NCBI GenBank assembly: GCA_013076295.1
Contig: RQOL01000514.1
Coordinates: 94,904 to 158,903 of the forward strand
DNA length: 64,000 bases
Reading direction: 5' to 3'
DNA from: Sanderia malayensis
Taxonomy: Eukaryota > Cnidaria > Scyphozoa > Semaeostomeae > Pelagiidae
Shown one piece after another: positions 11,856 through 23,003 of this stretch. Below the pieces are notes generated by a model that saw nothing but the letters and a program-made list of their open reading frames with translations, did not search any database and was not told the origin of the DNA. Positions within the stretch are counted from its first letter, which is position 1, and each line of letters opens with the position of its first letter. A program made the translations under genes and the position numbers.

Positions 11856-14800
11856 TGGACAATGGCATTGGGTTCTGCTAGTGTTCAATTTGCAGGATAA
11901 ATGGTAAGCTTTTCATTTTCATATTGCTACATCAATGTTAATACCAAATATATCAAATTTAGCCATTTGCTTTGATAGGTTTCTCAGTACTTTATAGCAT
12001 TGACTATTTTTTTGCTTAAGATTTTTTCATTTAATGTTTTAAGGTTTACACTGATGGATTCTAACAAAAATGCGAAGAGTTGTTCATTCCCCATCATTAG
12101 TCGGAAGGCCCAAATGTATCTGAAAGTGCTCAGCGAAATTGAAGGTGCTGAATTTCCGAAGTTGAAGTTTCTACCAACAGACGTGAGTGTTTAAAGAGAT
12201 TTATTTCTACCATTTCTCTTGTAACGAAAGACGGTACAACATGATATTAGTCTGACATCAAGAGTTCCAGTTCAAACACCCATGGAAAAATTCATAAATT
12301 TCTTTAGGGCTGAAAGCCTGACAAGAAATTTGGATTTCATGATTATAAAATCTTAAGATTTCATTGGCATCAACAAGGATCTGGGCCGTACTAGGGACCA
12401 CTGTGGTTTAGAATCCTTGTGGGTCTACATCGGACAGAGATTGTTGTGTGAAGAACAAAATTAGAGAAACAAGACGAATGTGCTCGTTTGATTTTATAAT
12501 CATAACTCAATCCATGTTTGCTATATTTGCTAATGTTTTTTAATTGTTCTTCCTCCTTTGGCCTCTTCCTCTTGCTCTTCCTCCTCTTCCTCTGGTGCTG
12601 CCCCCTGTAGATTGAGAAGGTATGTTGTAACTCCATGTTATGAGAGGTAGGGCAGGTGGGTGGGAATGAAATCTTAAGATTTTATAATCATGAAATCCAA
12701 ATTTCTTGTCAGGCTTTCAGCCCTAAAGAAATTTATGAATTTCATTTCTTATAAAATCTTAAGATTTCATTGGCATCAACAAGGATCTGGGCCCTACTAG
12801 GACCCAGTCCTGTGGTTTTACACGCCTCATTCAAACCTTTTGCCTTGCTGTACTGAGTTCAGCAAGGTTGAAGAGTACCTTTCAGATGGTGTTACAATAT
12901 TATTATGGTAGTGTTTTTCCCACACCGAAATCCCTTTCCAGTTCCCTCTCTTCAGTATGTCTGTTGCGGGAAGTCCTGCTTTTGAAACTTTGGAAGAGCT
13001 GGCAGATCTTAAAGAGTGAGATTTGAATGTTTTTGTGTCAATACCTGCTCTTCCCAGAAGGGACATTATCCATCTAGTAATTGTGGATTTGGATACTTGT
13101 TTGCGTGGAGGGCTAAAACTTAGCCAGAAAGAATCTTTTTGTTCAGCTGTTAGGTTTTGTCTCCATTGTTGGCTAATGTCGAGATATTTGTCAATGCATT
13201 CTACTGGGCAGAGGGACCTGTCCTGTGGAAAAGCATGGAAGGAAATTGGTGGGTTACTTTTGCCTTGCTTAGAGTGTTTTAGATTCCCAATGGGAAATAT
13301 TTCATAGGAGTTGTTTATTTTGCAGATTCCTTCTAGGGAGAGGGCATGTAGTTCTGAGCCCCTGCTTATGGCTGTGAGCCCCATTAAGCAAATCAGTTTT
13401 TGCGTAAGGTCCTTTGGAGTCAACTCATTGTTGTTTTGCATGTTGCTTTTCACATATTTTAAGACTTGTTCTACGTCCCATACGAAAGAGTATTTGGGAA
13501 GTGGTGGTCTTTCTTTGGAGATTCCCTTGAGCAGCGCTTTCACTTTAGGGTGTTGGCCTGCTGGGAGACAATTGGTTCGTGCAGGCTAGAGATAGCTGAT
13601 CTGTAGTTGTTTATAGTCCTGCATGCTTTCTTTGTGTCAAATAGGTGGGCAAGGTAATTTAGGATACAGTTTATAGAGCATCGAAATGGATCAACTTGTT
13701 GTTGATGACACCAGCTAGAGAACATCTCCCAGGCTGTGTTGTAATTGCTTCTTGTACCAATTGACCTGGAGTTGACGATAAGTCTGGAAGCTGATTTTGA
13801 TAGGCCTGAGTTTTGCATTCGTTTGCTGAGATCAGCCATGCCGCTAGTTTTAGAGTTTTGTTTTCCAGTAGTGGGTGAATTGTTCCCTGTGGGTTCGATA
13901 GTAGTTTCCCTGTTTGTGGTAGGATTATTGGGTTGTGTGGCCATTCCCAGGAGTTGGGGGTACCACGATTGGGTTACCCAAATTGGGGTTATGAGGATCA
14001 TTTTTATTTTGTGTTTGAGGACCTTTTTCAGTGTCTGGCCTGTCAGGTTGAATGGGAGAAATGCATATGGGAACATTCGGTCCCAGTTTTGTAGTAGTGC
14101 ATTTTGAGCTTCGCTGTTTGGGTCCATCTTCCAGCTCATATACCTTGGGATTTGGTGAGATACCCGAGATGCGAAGAGGTCTATTTGGGGTTACCCCAGA
14201 ATGTGGCAGACCTTTTGAAATATTGCAGGTTGTAGTTTCTATTCGCTGGAAACCTGTGTGTTCCTTGATTCCCAGTCTGCTGATTTTTTCAGTTTGGAGG
14301 GAATATACTCCACAGTAAGGGTGATCCCATTGGCTAGCAGGTATTCCCAAATCCTTTTTGTTATTGCTATTAGGGTCATGTTTTTTGTTCCCCCCATTTT
14401 CAGGATGTAGTGCAGGGCTGTCATGTTGTCCACTTTCAGGTGAATGGATTTCACGTTTTTCCCCTTGGTGAATGTTTTGATGGCCATTTCGGCTGCCATC
14501 ATTTCTAGTATGTTTATGTGGAGTTTCTTCTCTTGCTGGGTCCAAGCCCCTCCGGTTGTCATTCCCTGGGTAGCAGCTCCCCATCCCCCTTGAGCGACCC
14601 CGTTGCATCTGACGCTATGGTCATTTCTGGGGGTTGGAGTTTCAGTTGTTTCCCCTGTGCATTGTGGATTGTTAGGTTTTCCTTCCACCATTTTAGCTCT
14701 ACTTGGGCTTCTGGGGACAGAGGAATCTGTGATTCGTATGATTTCGATTTCAGGTTTTCCCTCAGAAGATTTTGGAGATATCTTACTTGAAGGGGGACTG

Positions 14801-17213
14801 GTGAGAATGCTGGGGCTGTCGCCCTGAGTTTGCCGATTATGCTGGCAAGGCTTCTTATTGTTATGCATGGGGATTGAGTAGTTTTTTGGCAAAGAGATAT
14901 TAATTCTTGGATCCTCTGGTTTGGAATTGAGAAAGTCATTTCCTCTGAGTTTATTTTTATTCCTAGGAATTCCATCGTTTTGTTTGGGGTTAGCATAGAT
15001 TTTTCCCAGTTTATGAGGAACCCCAGGTTTTGTAAGAGGAAAAGGGTTGTGTCCCTTGCTATTTCTATTTCTTTTTGCGACTTTGCTAGAATCAGCATGT
15101 CGTCTATGTAGATTACTAGTGTGATTTGTAGTTTCCTCAGGAGTGTCACTGGGACTTTCAGTATTTTTGTGAAGATTTTTGGGGCTGGGCCCAGCCCGAA
15201 AACTAGGGATGTGTATTCGTAGAGATTCCCCTCCCATTGGAATCTTACAAATTTCCTGCTCTCCTTTGCAAGGTTCACTGCATAGTATGCGTTTTTGAGG
15301 TCTATTTTACAAGGAAGTCCCCTTTTTGGAGGAGGTCTTTTACATTCTTTAGAGTTTCCATTTTAAACGCCTCGTAGGGAATGAAGACGTTTAAGGGTTT
15401 CAGGTTGATTATTGGCCTGTATTGCCCCTTTTCCCTTTTTTCTTTGATGAATATGTTGCATATGATTTCCCCTGGGACGTGAATTAGTTTTTTAATTACA
15501 CCCAGCTCCAACATATTCTGAACCTCTTTTGTCACAATTTGGTGTTGGTTCATGTTTAATTTTTGTTGTTTTGGAGTTAGGTTTTCATATGGTGTTCTCA
15601 GAAGTGGGATTTTGTACCCTTGTACCCATGCCAGAATTGTTTGGTCTTTTGTTAATTTTTCCCATTGTGGGAGAAAATGTTTTAGTCTTCCTCCCATTGG
15701 GAGTGACTTCCTTGAGTTTGGTAGCATCTCCCGTATGAGGGGATGTACATTTGATAGGCTGAGAGGTTTCAGTGGAATGTTGGAGACGAGTGCTTTGCTC
15801 GTTCTTGTCTGAATTGTTACCTTGCTTACCTCTGTTTGAGGCTGGGGCGCTCCACGTAGCTGCTACTACTTGTTCTTGGTTTTGCTGTGGAGCCCCCATG
15901 AAAGGGTTGTTTGGCCCTCTTTGATTGGTTTTGTAGATATTGCATTGTGTTCAGTTCCACAGATTTGGCATCATGTTGTACCGCTTTCATGAAGTTGTGT
16001 CCAAAGAGCTCAGATTTTGAGGTTTGGAGGTTCTTGCTGTATTTTTCTTTCAGCCATCTCTGTGCCCTGTCCTTGTCTCTTGCTAGTGAGGCAAGGACAG
16101 CTCTTCTCCTATGGAAAGTTAGAGCCTGCATGGCTTGTGCAATTAGGAGCATTGATTGATCCATTTTTTTCCGAATAGATTTTTTCCTTATGGTGGTTTC
16201 CTTTTTGTGACCAATTTCCATACTCTGCTTAGTGGGCCGGGTATGTTCCTGATTTTTGACAATGCTTTGTCGTTGACAGCTACATAGCCTGTTTTATTGT
16301 TGGAAAGGTAGGTTTCCATGATGCTGTCAAGTTGGGGTGTTTCAGGAATGTTTTTGGCCACTGTGTTCTCCTTGAGGATGTTTATGTTGGTGTCCTCGTC
16401 AGTAAAATGTTCGTTTAAGTTTTTGGCAAATGTTTTGGCAAGTTTCTTTGGCAATTTCCATGCGTTTTGGTCTTCGGATTTGGTCATTTGCCAAGTGCTG
16501 TGTTCTTCCTCTGTTGAGGATGAGTCAGTGCCACTGCTGTCGCTGTGACTGGAGGAGGATGACTCACTTGAAGAGGAGGATGTAGGAGAGAAGGGTTGTT
16601 TTCTTTTCTTATTTCTCCCACCTTTTGCAGGCATTTTAGCCTTTCCTTTCTTGTGGGAGAGGGTGCCATGAGGCCCCTTTTGTTTTCGGGTACCATGAGG
16701 CCCCTTAACACGCTTGGATATAACCTTCGTTTGATCAGTCTGTGCTGTCTCTTCCTCAGCTTCATGCAGGCTGGAGTATCCTGGAGAATCCTCTCCGTCC
16801 TCGCTGTTTCCTTCGTTATCTTGCTCCTCAGAGTAGTTATAGTCATTCTCGAACTCATTATTTGTTGATTGAGTTCCGTTGTTCAATTCTTCCGATGTAG
16901 ATCCGATGTTTTTCGTATTTTCGGCTGCAGCGTTTTCAGATGCAGCCATCTTGGAGAAACGAAAAACACAAGAGGTGTGTAAAACAACAGGACTGGGTCC
17001 TAGTAGGGCCCAGATCCTTGTTGTTGCCAATGAAATCTTAAGAATTTATGAGAAATGAAATTCTCCAATTTATTACAAATTTCTTTTTAGTTTGCCCAAC
17101 AATGCAACAACATTGATTGTGGCGTCTACATGCTTGGAAATATCCAGTTTTTACTGAACAAAGTATGTGGAAGTGTTCCCATTGATGTTCAATTTGATCA
17201 ATGTTCTTTATAA
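11856..17213 (+). CDS. Ulp1/C48-type protease gene, last three exons
   Basis: Three exons splice in frame: 11856-11903 (acceptor TTTTGCAG, donor GTAAGC), 12044-12182 (acceptor TTTTAAG, donor GTGAGT) and 17091-17213 (acceptor TTTTTAG, stop TAA 17211-17213). The joined protein has the whole C48 active site: His in QWHWVLLVF, Asp in FTLMDSNK, Gln in FAQQCNN and Cys in IDCGVYML. It would cleave SUMO- or NEDD8-like modifiers. Upstream exons were not recognised. The third intron is about 4.9 kb because a DIRS element occupies it. Intact splice sites and no stops suggest a functional C terminus, though it may itself belong to an old transposon, since Ulp1 domains are common in TEs. All splice sites are by eye. 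Confidence 0.7.
12827..14139 (-). pseudogene. DIRS tyrosine recombinase (and end of RT/RNase H frame)
   Basis: The 14139-13540 stretch ends the RNase H-side linker and holds the SAM-like core-binding domain (SRSIGTRSNYNTAWEMFSSW). A frame change at about 13540 leads into the catalytic domain (13543-12827). Its active-site landmarks are Arg in AISRGSELHALS, His-x-x-Arg in SHSLRSASSS, Trp in RGNWKG and candidate Tyr in WEKHYHNN. The enzyme inserts the circular cDNA without making a target duplication. The frame change at about 13540 is the only lesion I see in this module; it may be a real frameshift or a programmed overlap. Confidence 0.75.
14239..15727 (-). pseudogene. DIRS reverse transcriptase / RNase H
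   Basis: 15727-15302 carries the RT fingers (QYRPIINLKPLNVF). 15278-14559 carries the palm with the catalytic YIDDML box in TLVIYIDDMLILAKS. RNase H follows (TIASDATGSLKGD, then in another frame HINILEMMAAEMA and HLKVDNMTALHYI), ending near 14239. Frame changes at about 15300 and 14580-14620 break it. The domain order and the neighbouring recombinase identify it as DIRS rather than LTR-type. Confidence 0.75.
15826..16949 (-). pseudogene. DIRS gag-like protein
   Basis: The most credible start is ATG 16949 (MAASENAAAENTKN); an in-frame ATG at 17030 lies in the terminal repeat. The protein is acidic at first, then has basic GPHGTRKQKGPHGT repeats, a long Ser run (16590-16510), and a helical region. 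A second frame (16221-15826) continues it past a frame change near 16200. There is no zinc knuckle. Position and composition fit DIRS gag; sequence alone would not identify it. Confidence 0.55.
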
Positions 17214-18786
17214 TTTGTTGTGTCCTCATATTGGCTTATTATAGAGTTGTAAAAATGTCATATAATTTTGCAATTTAACAACAAACTTTCTCTGCCAATA
17301 AGCAGAATTGGGATTCTTTGCGCAATCTTTATATGGTAACATTTTATTTACACCGACCAGGTTTTTCACAATATGCTAATATTTTATTTATACTACAATA
17401 TCTACTGGTAATTTGCTAGGAATACAGCATTTCAAATAGAGTTGTGTTGGTAAAATACCAAAAGTTCAATGCTGAACTTCTGTGTCTCGAAATTCTTTGA
17501 AAGATGTTTGAGCTGCAATCGGCGACCTAAATGGGTTGTTGTCAGACATGTAATTTTTTTGATGATTTGTCAGACAGTAACACATCGGTAACCATCTGTA
17601 AATATTTAAAATCGTTATCAACAGGTGTATTCAGGCATGATGTATCTCTTCTTCAACAAAAGAAATTCTTTGCATTTGGCCACCTGACAGCCTTAAGTCT
17701 TTTGCAAGGTTCACAGGGACCGAAGTGCTTTCAAAAGAGTGTTGTTGACTGCATTTTATATCAAAATCTTGAAGCTATCAGCCCAAAAGTAGATGAAGTT
17801 CCTGATTCTGAAGTGCATGAATCACTAACATCCCTATTGAAGATTGAGGATGCTGCAAATTTTAAGAGAAAAGCAAGCTTTTACTGTGACTTTAGATTTG
17901 CAGCTGGCTACTCAGAGCCATTGGTAACCTTGGAGGACAAAGAAAACTTTATCAAATGTATCTGCCTTCACTACTAGACCAGCATATACTGGCGGAAGGT
18001 ACCACCTTCGGGCGGAGAAATTCAAGCCACTATTTTCAAGTAGTCCTGTACCCCAGTATTTAGAAATGTGATGGTAAACAGGCCGCTGCTGGGGTTTAAG
18101 GGGTAAACATGGGGTTAAACATGACTTTTACCTCTGCGGAGGAGTAATATCTGTCTTTATCTTCTAACATGCAACAAAAGGAAATTACTTAGTAAATAAA
18201 ATTGTTTAATGGCTATATGTGGAAGCATGATGCATTAAAAGATGTTTGAGTGGGTCACGTGACTCATTAGCACCCTTTTAACCATATATGGTAAAAACGT
18301 GTACAGCCGCAAAAACTGGCTGAAAAATTATTTTTGTACTTAGAAACTGTGCAGCATCTCATTCCACATATTCCTTTAGAAAAGTATCATAGTAAAGGTG
18401 TTTTGAACTGTCACATGATCAATAATACTCTTTTATAATGTATTGTAATTGGGTTAAATCTGTATATATAGTATTGGATGCTTTAAATAAAACAGATTTA
18501 TCTTAGCACACTAAAAACCTCTGATGTGTGTCTCTGATGATAAAATTTAGTTAGAAGGGCGCTTGTGTGCTAAAATCAATTTGATGCCCTTTTTCTCGCA
18601 TCCGTCTTCTTTACAGTATTAGTCAAAATCAAAAATATCTTTTAGCGTTGAATTTGCGTGGGATAGCGATAGCAGTTCCATGAAGCAAGAATTCATCTGC
18701 ATCTAGAGTCATAGAGTCAATAATAACTAAATTTGTTTTGTTATACTTTTCGTATGGTTTGGTAAATACATCATTCACATCATTCA

Positions 18787-19500
18787 CTTATAGTATTTTC
18801 ATCATCTCTTTCGTTCTCGTATTGAAGGATCAGTTCTTCATTGTCATGCAACAACAAATCCGCCAATTCATCAGGAAAAGTTTCTTCGATCCAGCGAACT
18901 TCGTTGCTTTCATCCCATCCATGTTCGCAGAGATTTGGCAGTTCAACATGTCTGTGATCAGCAAGTTTCCATATTCTCGCAATATTATTGGCACGCAGGA
19001 TGTTATGATTGGCAGGGAGGTAGCAATGATAAGTTGATCGACTTGTTCTGTCCAAGATACTTTGTTTCGAAAAACGTGTTTCGTACATTATTGATTTCCT
19101 TTTGACGAGAGCCATATAAACAGCAAACATACTCCTCCAGGTTATCAGTTACACTTTCTGACAGATTCCAGCTGGATCCAAGTGTTGTAAAAGTTTCAAT
19201 AAACTTTTCAATAAACATTTTCCCCTAAAACTTTCCAGCAAGCAGCTCTACCTTTCCGGAAAAATGAAGATACGTAGTCGTTGCCAGTAAATGCATGGAA
19301 GCCAATGATACACATTCTCTTCGCTAAACCCAAATCCATATTGCTTAACTTCACTACTTTGCAATGGAGACTCGTTCCAAAATCAAAGATCTTGTTCCAA
19401 GATCTTGCTGTTCCAACAAGCCCAGAAGGATCACCAATATATCGACATCTGCAGAGTGTGACCTCACAATAATTTCTTTGTTGGGGTATCTGGATCTAAG
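18787..19500 (-). pseudogene. XPG/FEN1-like nuclease, C-terminal half, in the foldback element
   Basis: Reading down from 19500 in shifting frames: IIVRSHSADVDILVILLG (a D-x-D strand), then GFHAFTGNDYVSSFFRKG followed by RAACWKVL, then EEYVCCLYGSRQKEINNVR, SLLPPCQS, ANNIARIWKLADHRHVELPN, CEHGWDESNEVRW, and a short acidic tail to the stop near 18787. The D-x-D strand followed by TGxDY...GKxxA matches FEN1's second acidic pair and GSDY...GIG hairpin. The same blocks in the same order occur in the 48.7-53.8 kb gene. Frameshifts near 19200-19250 and 19090 and loss of the N-terminal half make it a remnant. Confidence 0.6.
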
Positions 19501-19605
19501 AAGTTCTTCCTGATGAATTAGCGGATTTGTTGTTGCATGACAATGAAGAACTGATCCTTCAATACGAGAACGAAAGCGATGACGAAAATACTATCAGTGA
19601 ATGAT
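19500..19605 (+). repeat. Inverted second copy of the nuclease C-terminal tail
   Basis: On the plus strand LPDELADLLLHDNEELILQ followed by YENESDDENTISE and a stop reads almost identically to the minus-strand tail at 18875-18787. This shows that the right arm is an inverted duplicate of the left arm including coding sequence. Confidence 0.75.
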
Positions 19606-21160
19606 GTGAATGATGTATTTACCAAACTATACTTATAGTATAACAAAACAAATTTAGTTATTATTGACTCTATGACTGTAGATGCAGATGAATTCTTGCT
19701 TCATGGAACTGCTATCGCTATCCCACGCAAATTCAACGCTAAAAGATATTTTTGATTTTGACTAATACTGTAAAGAAGACGGATGCGAGAAAAAGGGCAT
19801 CAAATTGATTTTAGCACACTAGCGCCCTTCTAACTAAATTTTATCATCAGAGAAACACATCAGAGGTTTTTAGTTTGCTGAGATCAATTTGTTTTATTTA
19901 AAGTATCCAATACTTTATGTACAAATTTAACCCGATTACAATACATTATAAAAGAGTTCTATTGATCACGTGACAGTTTAAAACACCTTTACCATGATAC
20001 TTTCCTAAAGGAATATGTGAAATGAGATGCTGCACAGTTTCTAAGTACAAAAATAATTTTTCAGCCAGTTTTTGCGGCTGTACACGTGTTTACCATATAT
20101 GGTTAAAAGGGTGCTAATGAGTCATGTGACCCACTCAAACATCTTTTAATGCATCATGCTTCCACATATAGCCATTAAACAATTTTATTTACTACGTAAT
20201 TTCCTCTTGTTGCATGTTAGAAGATAAATACAGATATTACTCCTCCGCAGAGGTAAAAGTCATGTTTAACCCCCGTGTTTACCCCTTAAACCCCAGTAGC
20301 GGCCCATTTACCATCACATTTCTAAATACTGGGGTACAGGACTACTTGAAAATAGTGGTTTGAATTTCTCCGCCCGAAGGTGGTACCTTCCGCCAGTATA
20401 TGCTGGTCTATACATAGTTTTGTCCACAATCAGCCAAATTCATCAATTCATTGAAGGGTTAAAGTCATTCAATGTCTACAATGTTATTTGTGAGTTGCCA
20501 GAAATCTTCCAGAAACCTTTTCAACTTGCCAGTGGGCTTACAGCAGGGCTACTTGATTCAGTTTTTGAGCCAATGTTCAGCCCCAGAGGAAGTAAGAAAT
20601 GTGCCATTGAAGAGAAAATAATTGTCAATTTTACCCAATACCTTGAAAATGTTGAGAGGGGCAATGTCAAAGTGACTGTATCAGATGTGGAAATGGAAGG
20701 AAGACTTGAAAACATTTTACAATTTATCACAGGAGCAGAAGAAGTCCCTGCCATAGGATTTACCCCAAAACCAACCATTGAGTTTTCGCATGATACTAGG
20801 GACCTTACGAAAGGATGACGCAAACGACAACAACGAGAGCGAGATATGATGTCAAATTTTTTCTGTGTTCTTGTTGCAGTTGTCTTCTATGAACACCTTA
20901 CAATTGACCGGGTGACACGGGCACATTTAAAGATAGTAGGGATTATGCGCCAAACCTCAGATAGAAAATTTCGGCGTGAAAATTCAAACATTCAAAGAGA
21001 GTAGGCCTATTTTCTATTTTCTTTCACGAAAGTTTTAATGATGGGTAAATTTTGTGAAAATAGAATACGGCTTATGATTGCATATCAAGCTGGTATAATA
21101 GATGATGTGGAATTTGCACTTCTGTATGATGTGCACTTGATAATTGCTTTGGTTTTATAG

Positions 21161-21690
21161 ATGGGACTGTAAGAAGTGTGTGCAGGCCTGGTACAAATCA
21201 CAGGGTTCTGTACAATGGACACAAAAGAGTTCATGGGGATAAATTTCAATCCATTGCTGCCCCGAATGGACTCTGTCTTAATCTGTTAGGATCAGGAGAA
21301 GGAAAACACCATCACAGTGGCATGCTTGCTGACTCTGGTATCCTGCCTCTTCTGCAGAGACATGCTATTTCACCAAATGAAGGTCTGGTGTGTGCATATG
21401 GCGATCCTGCCTACCTTCATCATCCACAGCTGCAAGCCCCATTTAAAGGTGCCAGGTTGACGCCTATAGAAACAGAGTGAAATAAATCAATGAGCAGAGC
21501 AAGAGTCCAAGTTGAATGGATCTTTGGTGATATTGTTAGTTATTTTAAGTTCCTTGACTTTATGGAGAACCTCAAAATCCAAGTTAGTGCTGTTGGTAAA
21601 ACGTACATCACTTGTACTTTGTTACAGAATGCCAGAGCATGTGTATGGTGGCCCATCGTTGCCAATAATATTTTTCCCTTTGGCAAATGA
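21161..21690 (+). pseudogene. PIF/Harbinger DDE transposase fragment
   Basis: An acceptor (GTTTTATAG) opens an exon reading GTVRSVCRPGTNHRVLYNGH, with catalytic D expected at the preceding splice junction. GDPAYLHHPQLQAPF gives the second D and VQVEWIFGDIVSYF the E. A stop at 21478-21480 breaks the frame. Family members usually continue through NARACVWWP-type text as seen here. No inverted termini or Myb-like partner were found nearby, so only this transposase piece survives. Confidence 0.7.
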
Positions 21691-22980
21691 AAAAATTCAA
21701 TTTTCCATTCGAGAATTTTTTATTAACCGGAAAAATTGTTCATAAAAAACTTTCATTTTAAAATTTATTTTATTCCATAACTTTTATATTTTATTGAATA
21801 AACTATTTATTTTTAATGTCTAAACATTTAAAATCATTACATGGTGAATGAAAACAAATTAAAAAACCCCGTGGCCTGACTTTGCCAAGTCCATCATGCT
21901 TTGCTTTGTTTTGTTGTTGATGTGTTCTAAGATCATACTAGCTGTTAACATGGTTAAGTGAGTGCTGACTTGAAATTTGTTTCTGATATCTTATACGAAG
22001 AAAGTAAGAATACTGGAAAATCCATATTGTGCAATTGTAACGACAAAACAAATTCAGGATGATGTGAGATGAAAATGAAAAAGCCAGGATAGTGATAATA
22101 TAAAGTGTGAATTGAGAAAAGTTACATTTTCATTTTAGATCTAGCTAAAAGTTAAAAATGTAATAATATCTACATATAAAAATGAGTCTACCTTTTCAAA
22201 TAACAGATTCTAAAATGGAAATTTGCACGGTTAAATCCCTTACAAGTTTCAGATTTCAAAATACCAAATATTGGTTCTTAAAAAAACTCTGCCCATGGAA
22301 TCCAATTCTAAAATTAGAAATGCAATATTTGAAAGTTTGAAATTTCCAATTTTGTGTCTGTTAAATTTAAAACTGCAGTAAAAAAAGCAGTTTTACATCA
22401 TCCCAAACCCGATAATTGGAAAAGGTGGATTGATAAAAGTTATATTTCCCTTTTAGATCTAGCTAAATAAAAATAATAATATTATTTACATATAAAAGTG
22501 GGTTGATAAAGAACATGTGACTTTATGTTCAGTAACATCTAAAAATTTCAATTTTCCACCTCAGAAAAGTAAATATTTGGAATAACTTTTTGTAAAGAAT
22601 TTCATTCAAGTGTTTTAAATAAAAAACGAATATTAATTTTATAGAATCTTGCATGAGTTCAGTGAAATGTTTGTGATGTTAATTTAAAAGTAACCACATA
22701 TTTTTATCATAACATGAACATCCTAAGTCCTAACATAGCATTATGAAAACAAAATACAGTCAAAACTCGCATTAGTCAAATCGCTTTGGACTAAGGAAAA
22801 CTATCAGACATACATGAACTCTGTTTTATGTGATTTAATTTTAAAAGAAAATTTTGGAGGGGATGTTCATGTTTGTCAAAACTTATTTTAGTCTCATATG
22901 TATGAACCAAAATGGCACTAAAAAGTTAAACAGCAAAACAAGTTAAACAACAATAAAAGTTTTCACACAGCAGTCAAACA
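21691..22980. other. AT-rich non-coding stretch with a ~320-bp spaced repeat
   Basis: A diverged block containing TTTTAGATCTAGCTAAA and then ATCTACATATAAAA occurs near 22130-22185 and again near 22452-22500. Nothing codes. It may be the 3' region of the Helitron, whose coding part ends at 23004 on the minus strand, but I could not identify the terminal hairpin with confidence. Confidence 0.4.
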
Positions 22981-23003
22981 GCAAGCAAGGTCCTATGGAG
23001 CAC

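Larger units (their letters stand above)
12287..17070 (-). mobile_element. DIRS-type tyrosine-recombinase retrotransposon
   Basis: Minus-strand order is gag (from 16949), reverse transcriptase/RNase H and tyrosine recombinase (ending 12827). That content, with inverted termini, no long terminal repeats and no visible target duplication, defines DIRS. The 5' inverted repeat (about 16965-17065) matches, inverted, both 12730-12825 and 12345-12397. A further inverted pair (12287-12362 versus 12666-12742) suggests the internal complementary region that DIRS elements use to rebuild their ends. The body has several frame breaks. It sits in an intron of the Ulp1-like gene. Confidence 0.8.
17975..20410. 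mobile_element. Foldback DNA transposon with ~0.9-kb inverted arms
   Basis: The left end TAGACCAGCATATACTGGCG and the right end are inverted copies. The arms run about 17975-18875 and 19508-20410 with high similarity. Target duplication TAC is at 17972-17974 and 20411-20413, and removing the element with one TAC restores the HECT-like frame. The unique centre (about 18876-19507) holds the C-terminal half of an XPG/FEN1-like nuclease on the minus strand, whose last ~35 codons lie inside the arm and are therefore present twice, inverted. It looks like a deletion derivative of a larger autonomous element. Confidence 0.85.
17531..20818 (+). pseudogene. HECT-like ubiquitin-ligase gene split by a foldback element
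   Basis: 17531-17974 and 20411-20818 form one frame once the foldback element and one TAC are removed (ICLHY then IVLSTISQIHQ). The C-terminal part (ERGNVKVTVSDVE, LQFITGAEEVPAIGF, KPTIEF) resembles the C-lobe of HECT domains of G2E3-like genes. The frame stops (TGA 20816-20818) where the catalytic-Cys segment would begin, so it is truncated or continues in an unseen exon. HECT enzymes transfer ubiquitin through a C-terminal Cys that is absent here. The start is uncertain and upstream exons are likely. It could be a host gene or one carried by an old TE. Confidence 0.5.

Noticed and set aside
12391..12636. Lys/Arg-rich minus-strand ORF
   Set aside because: Produced by a CT-rich low-complexity run (TCTTCCTCCTC...) inside the DIRS terminal region.
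13925..14608. Second long minus-strand frame in the DIRS RT/recombinase region
   Set aside because: Low-complexity Asn/Pro/Gly text in the wrong frame; the neighbouring frame carries the RT and recombinase motifs.
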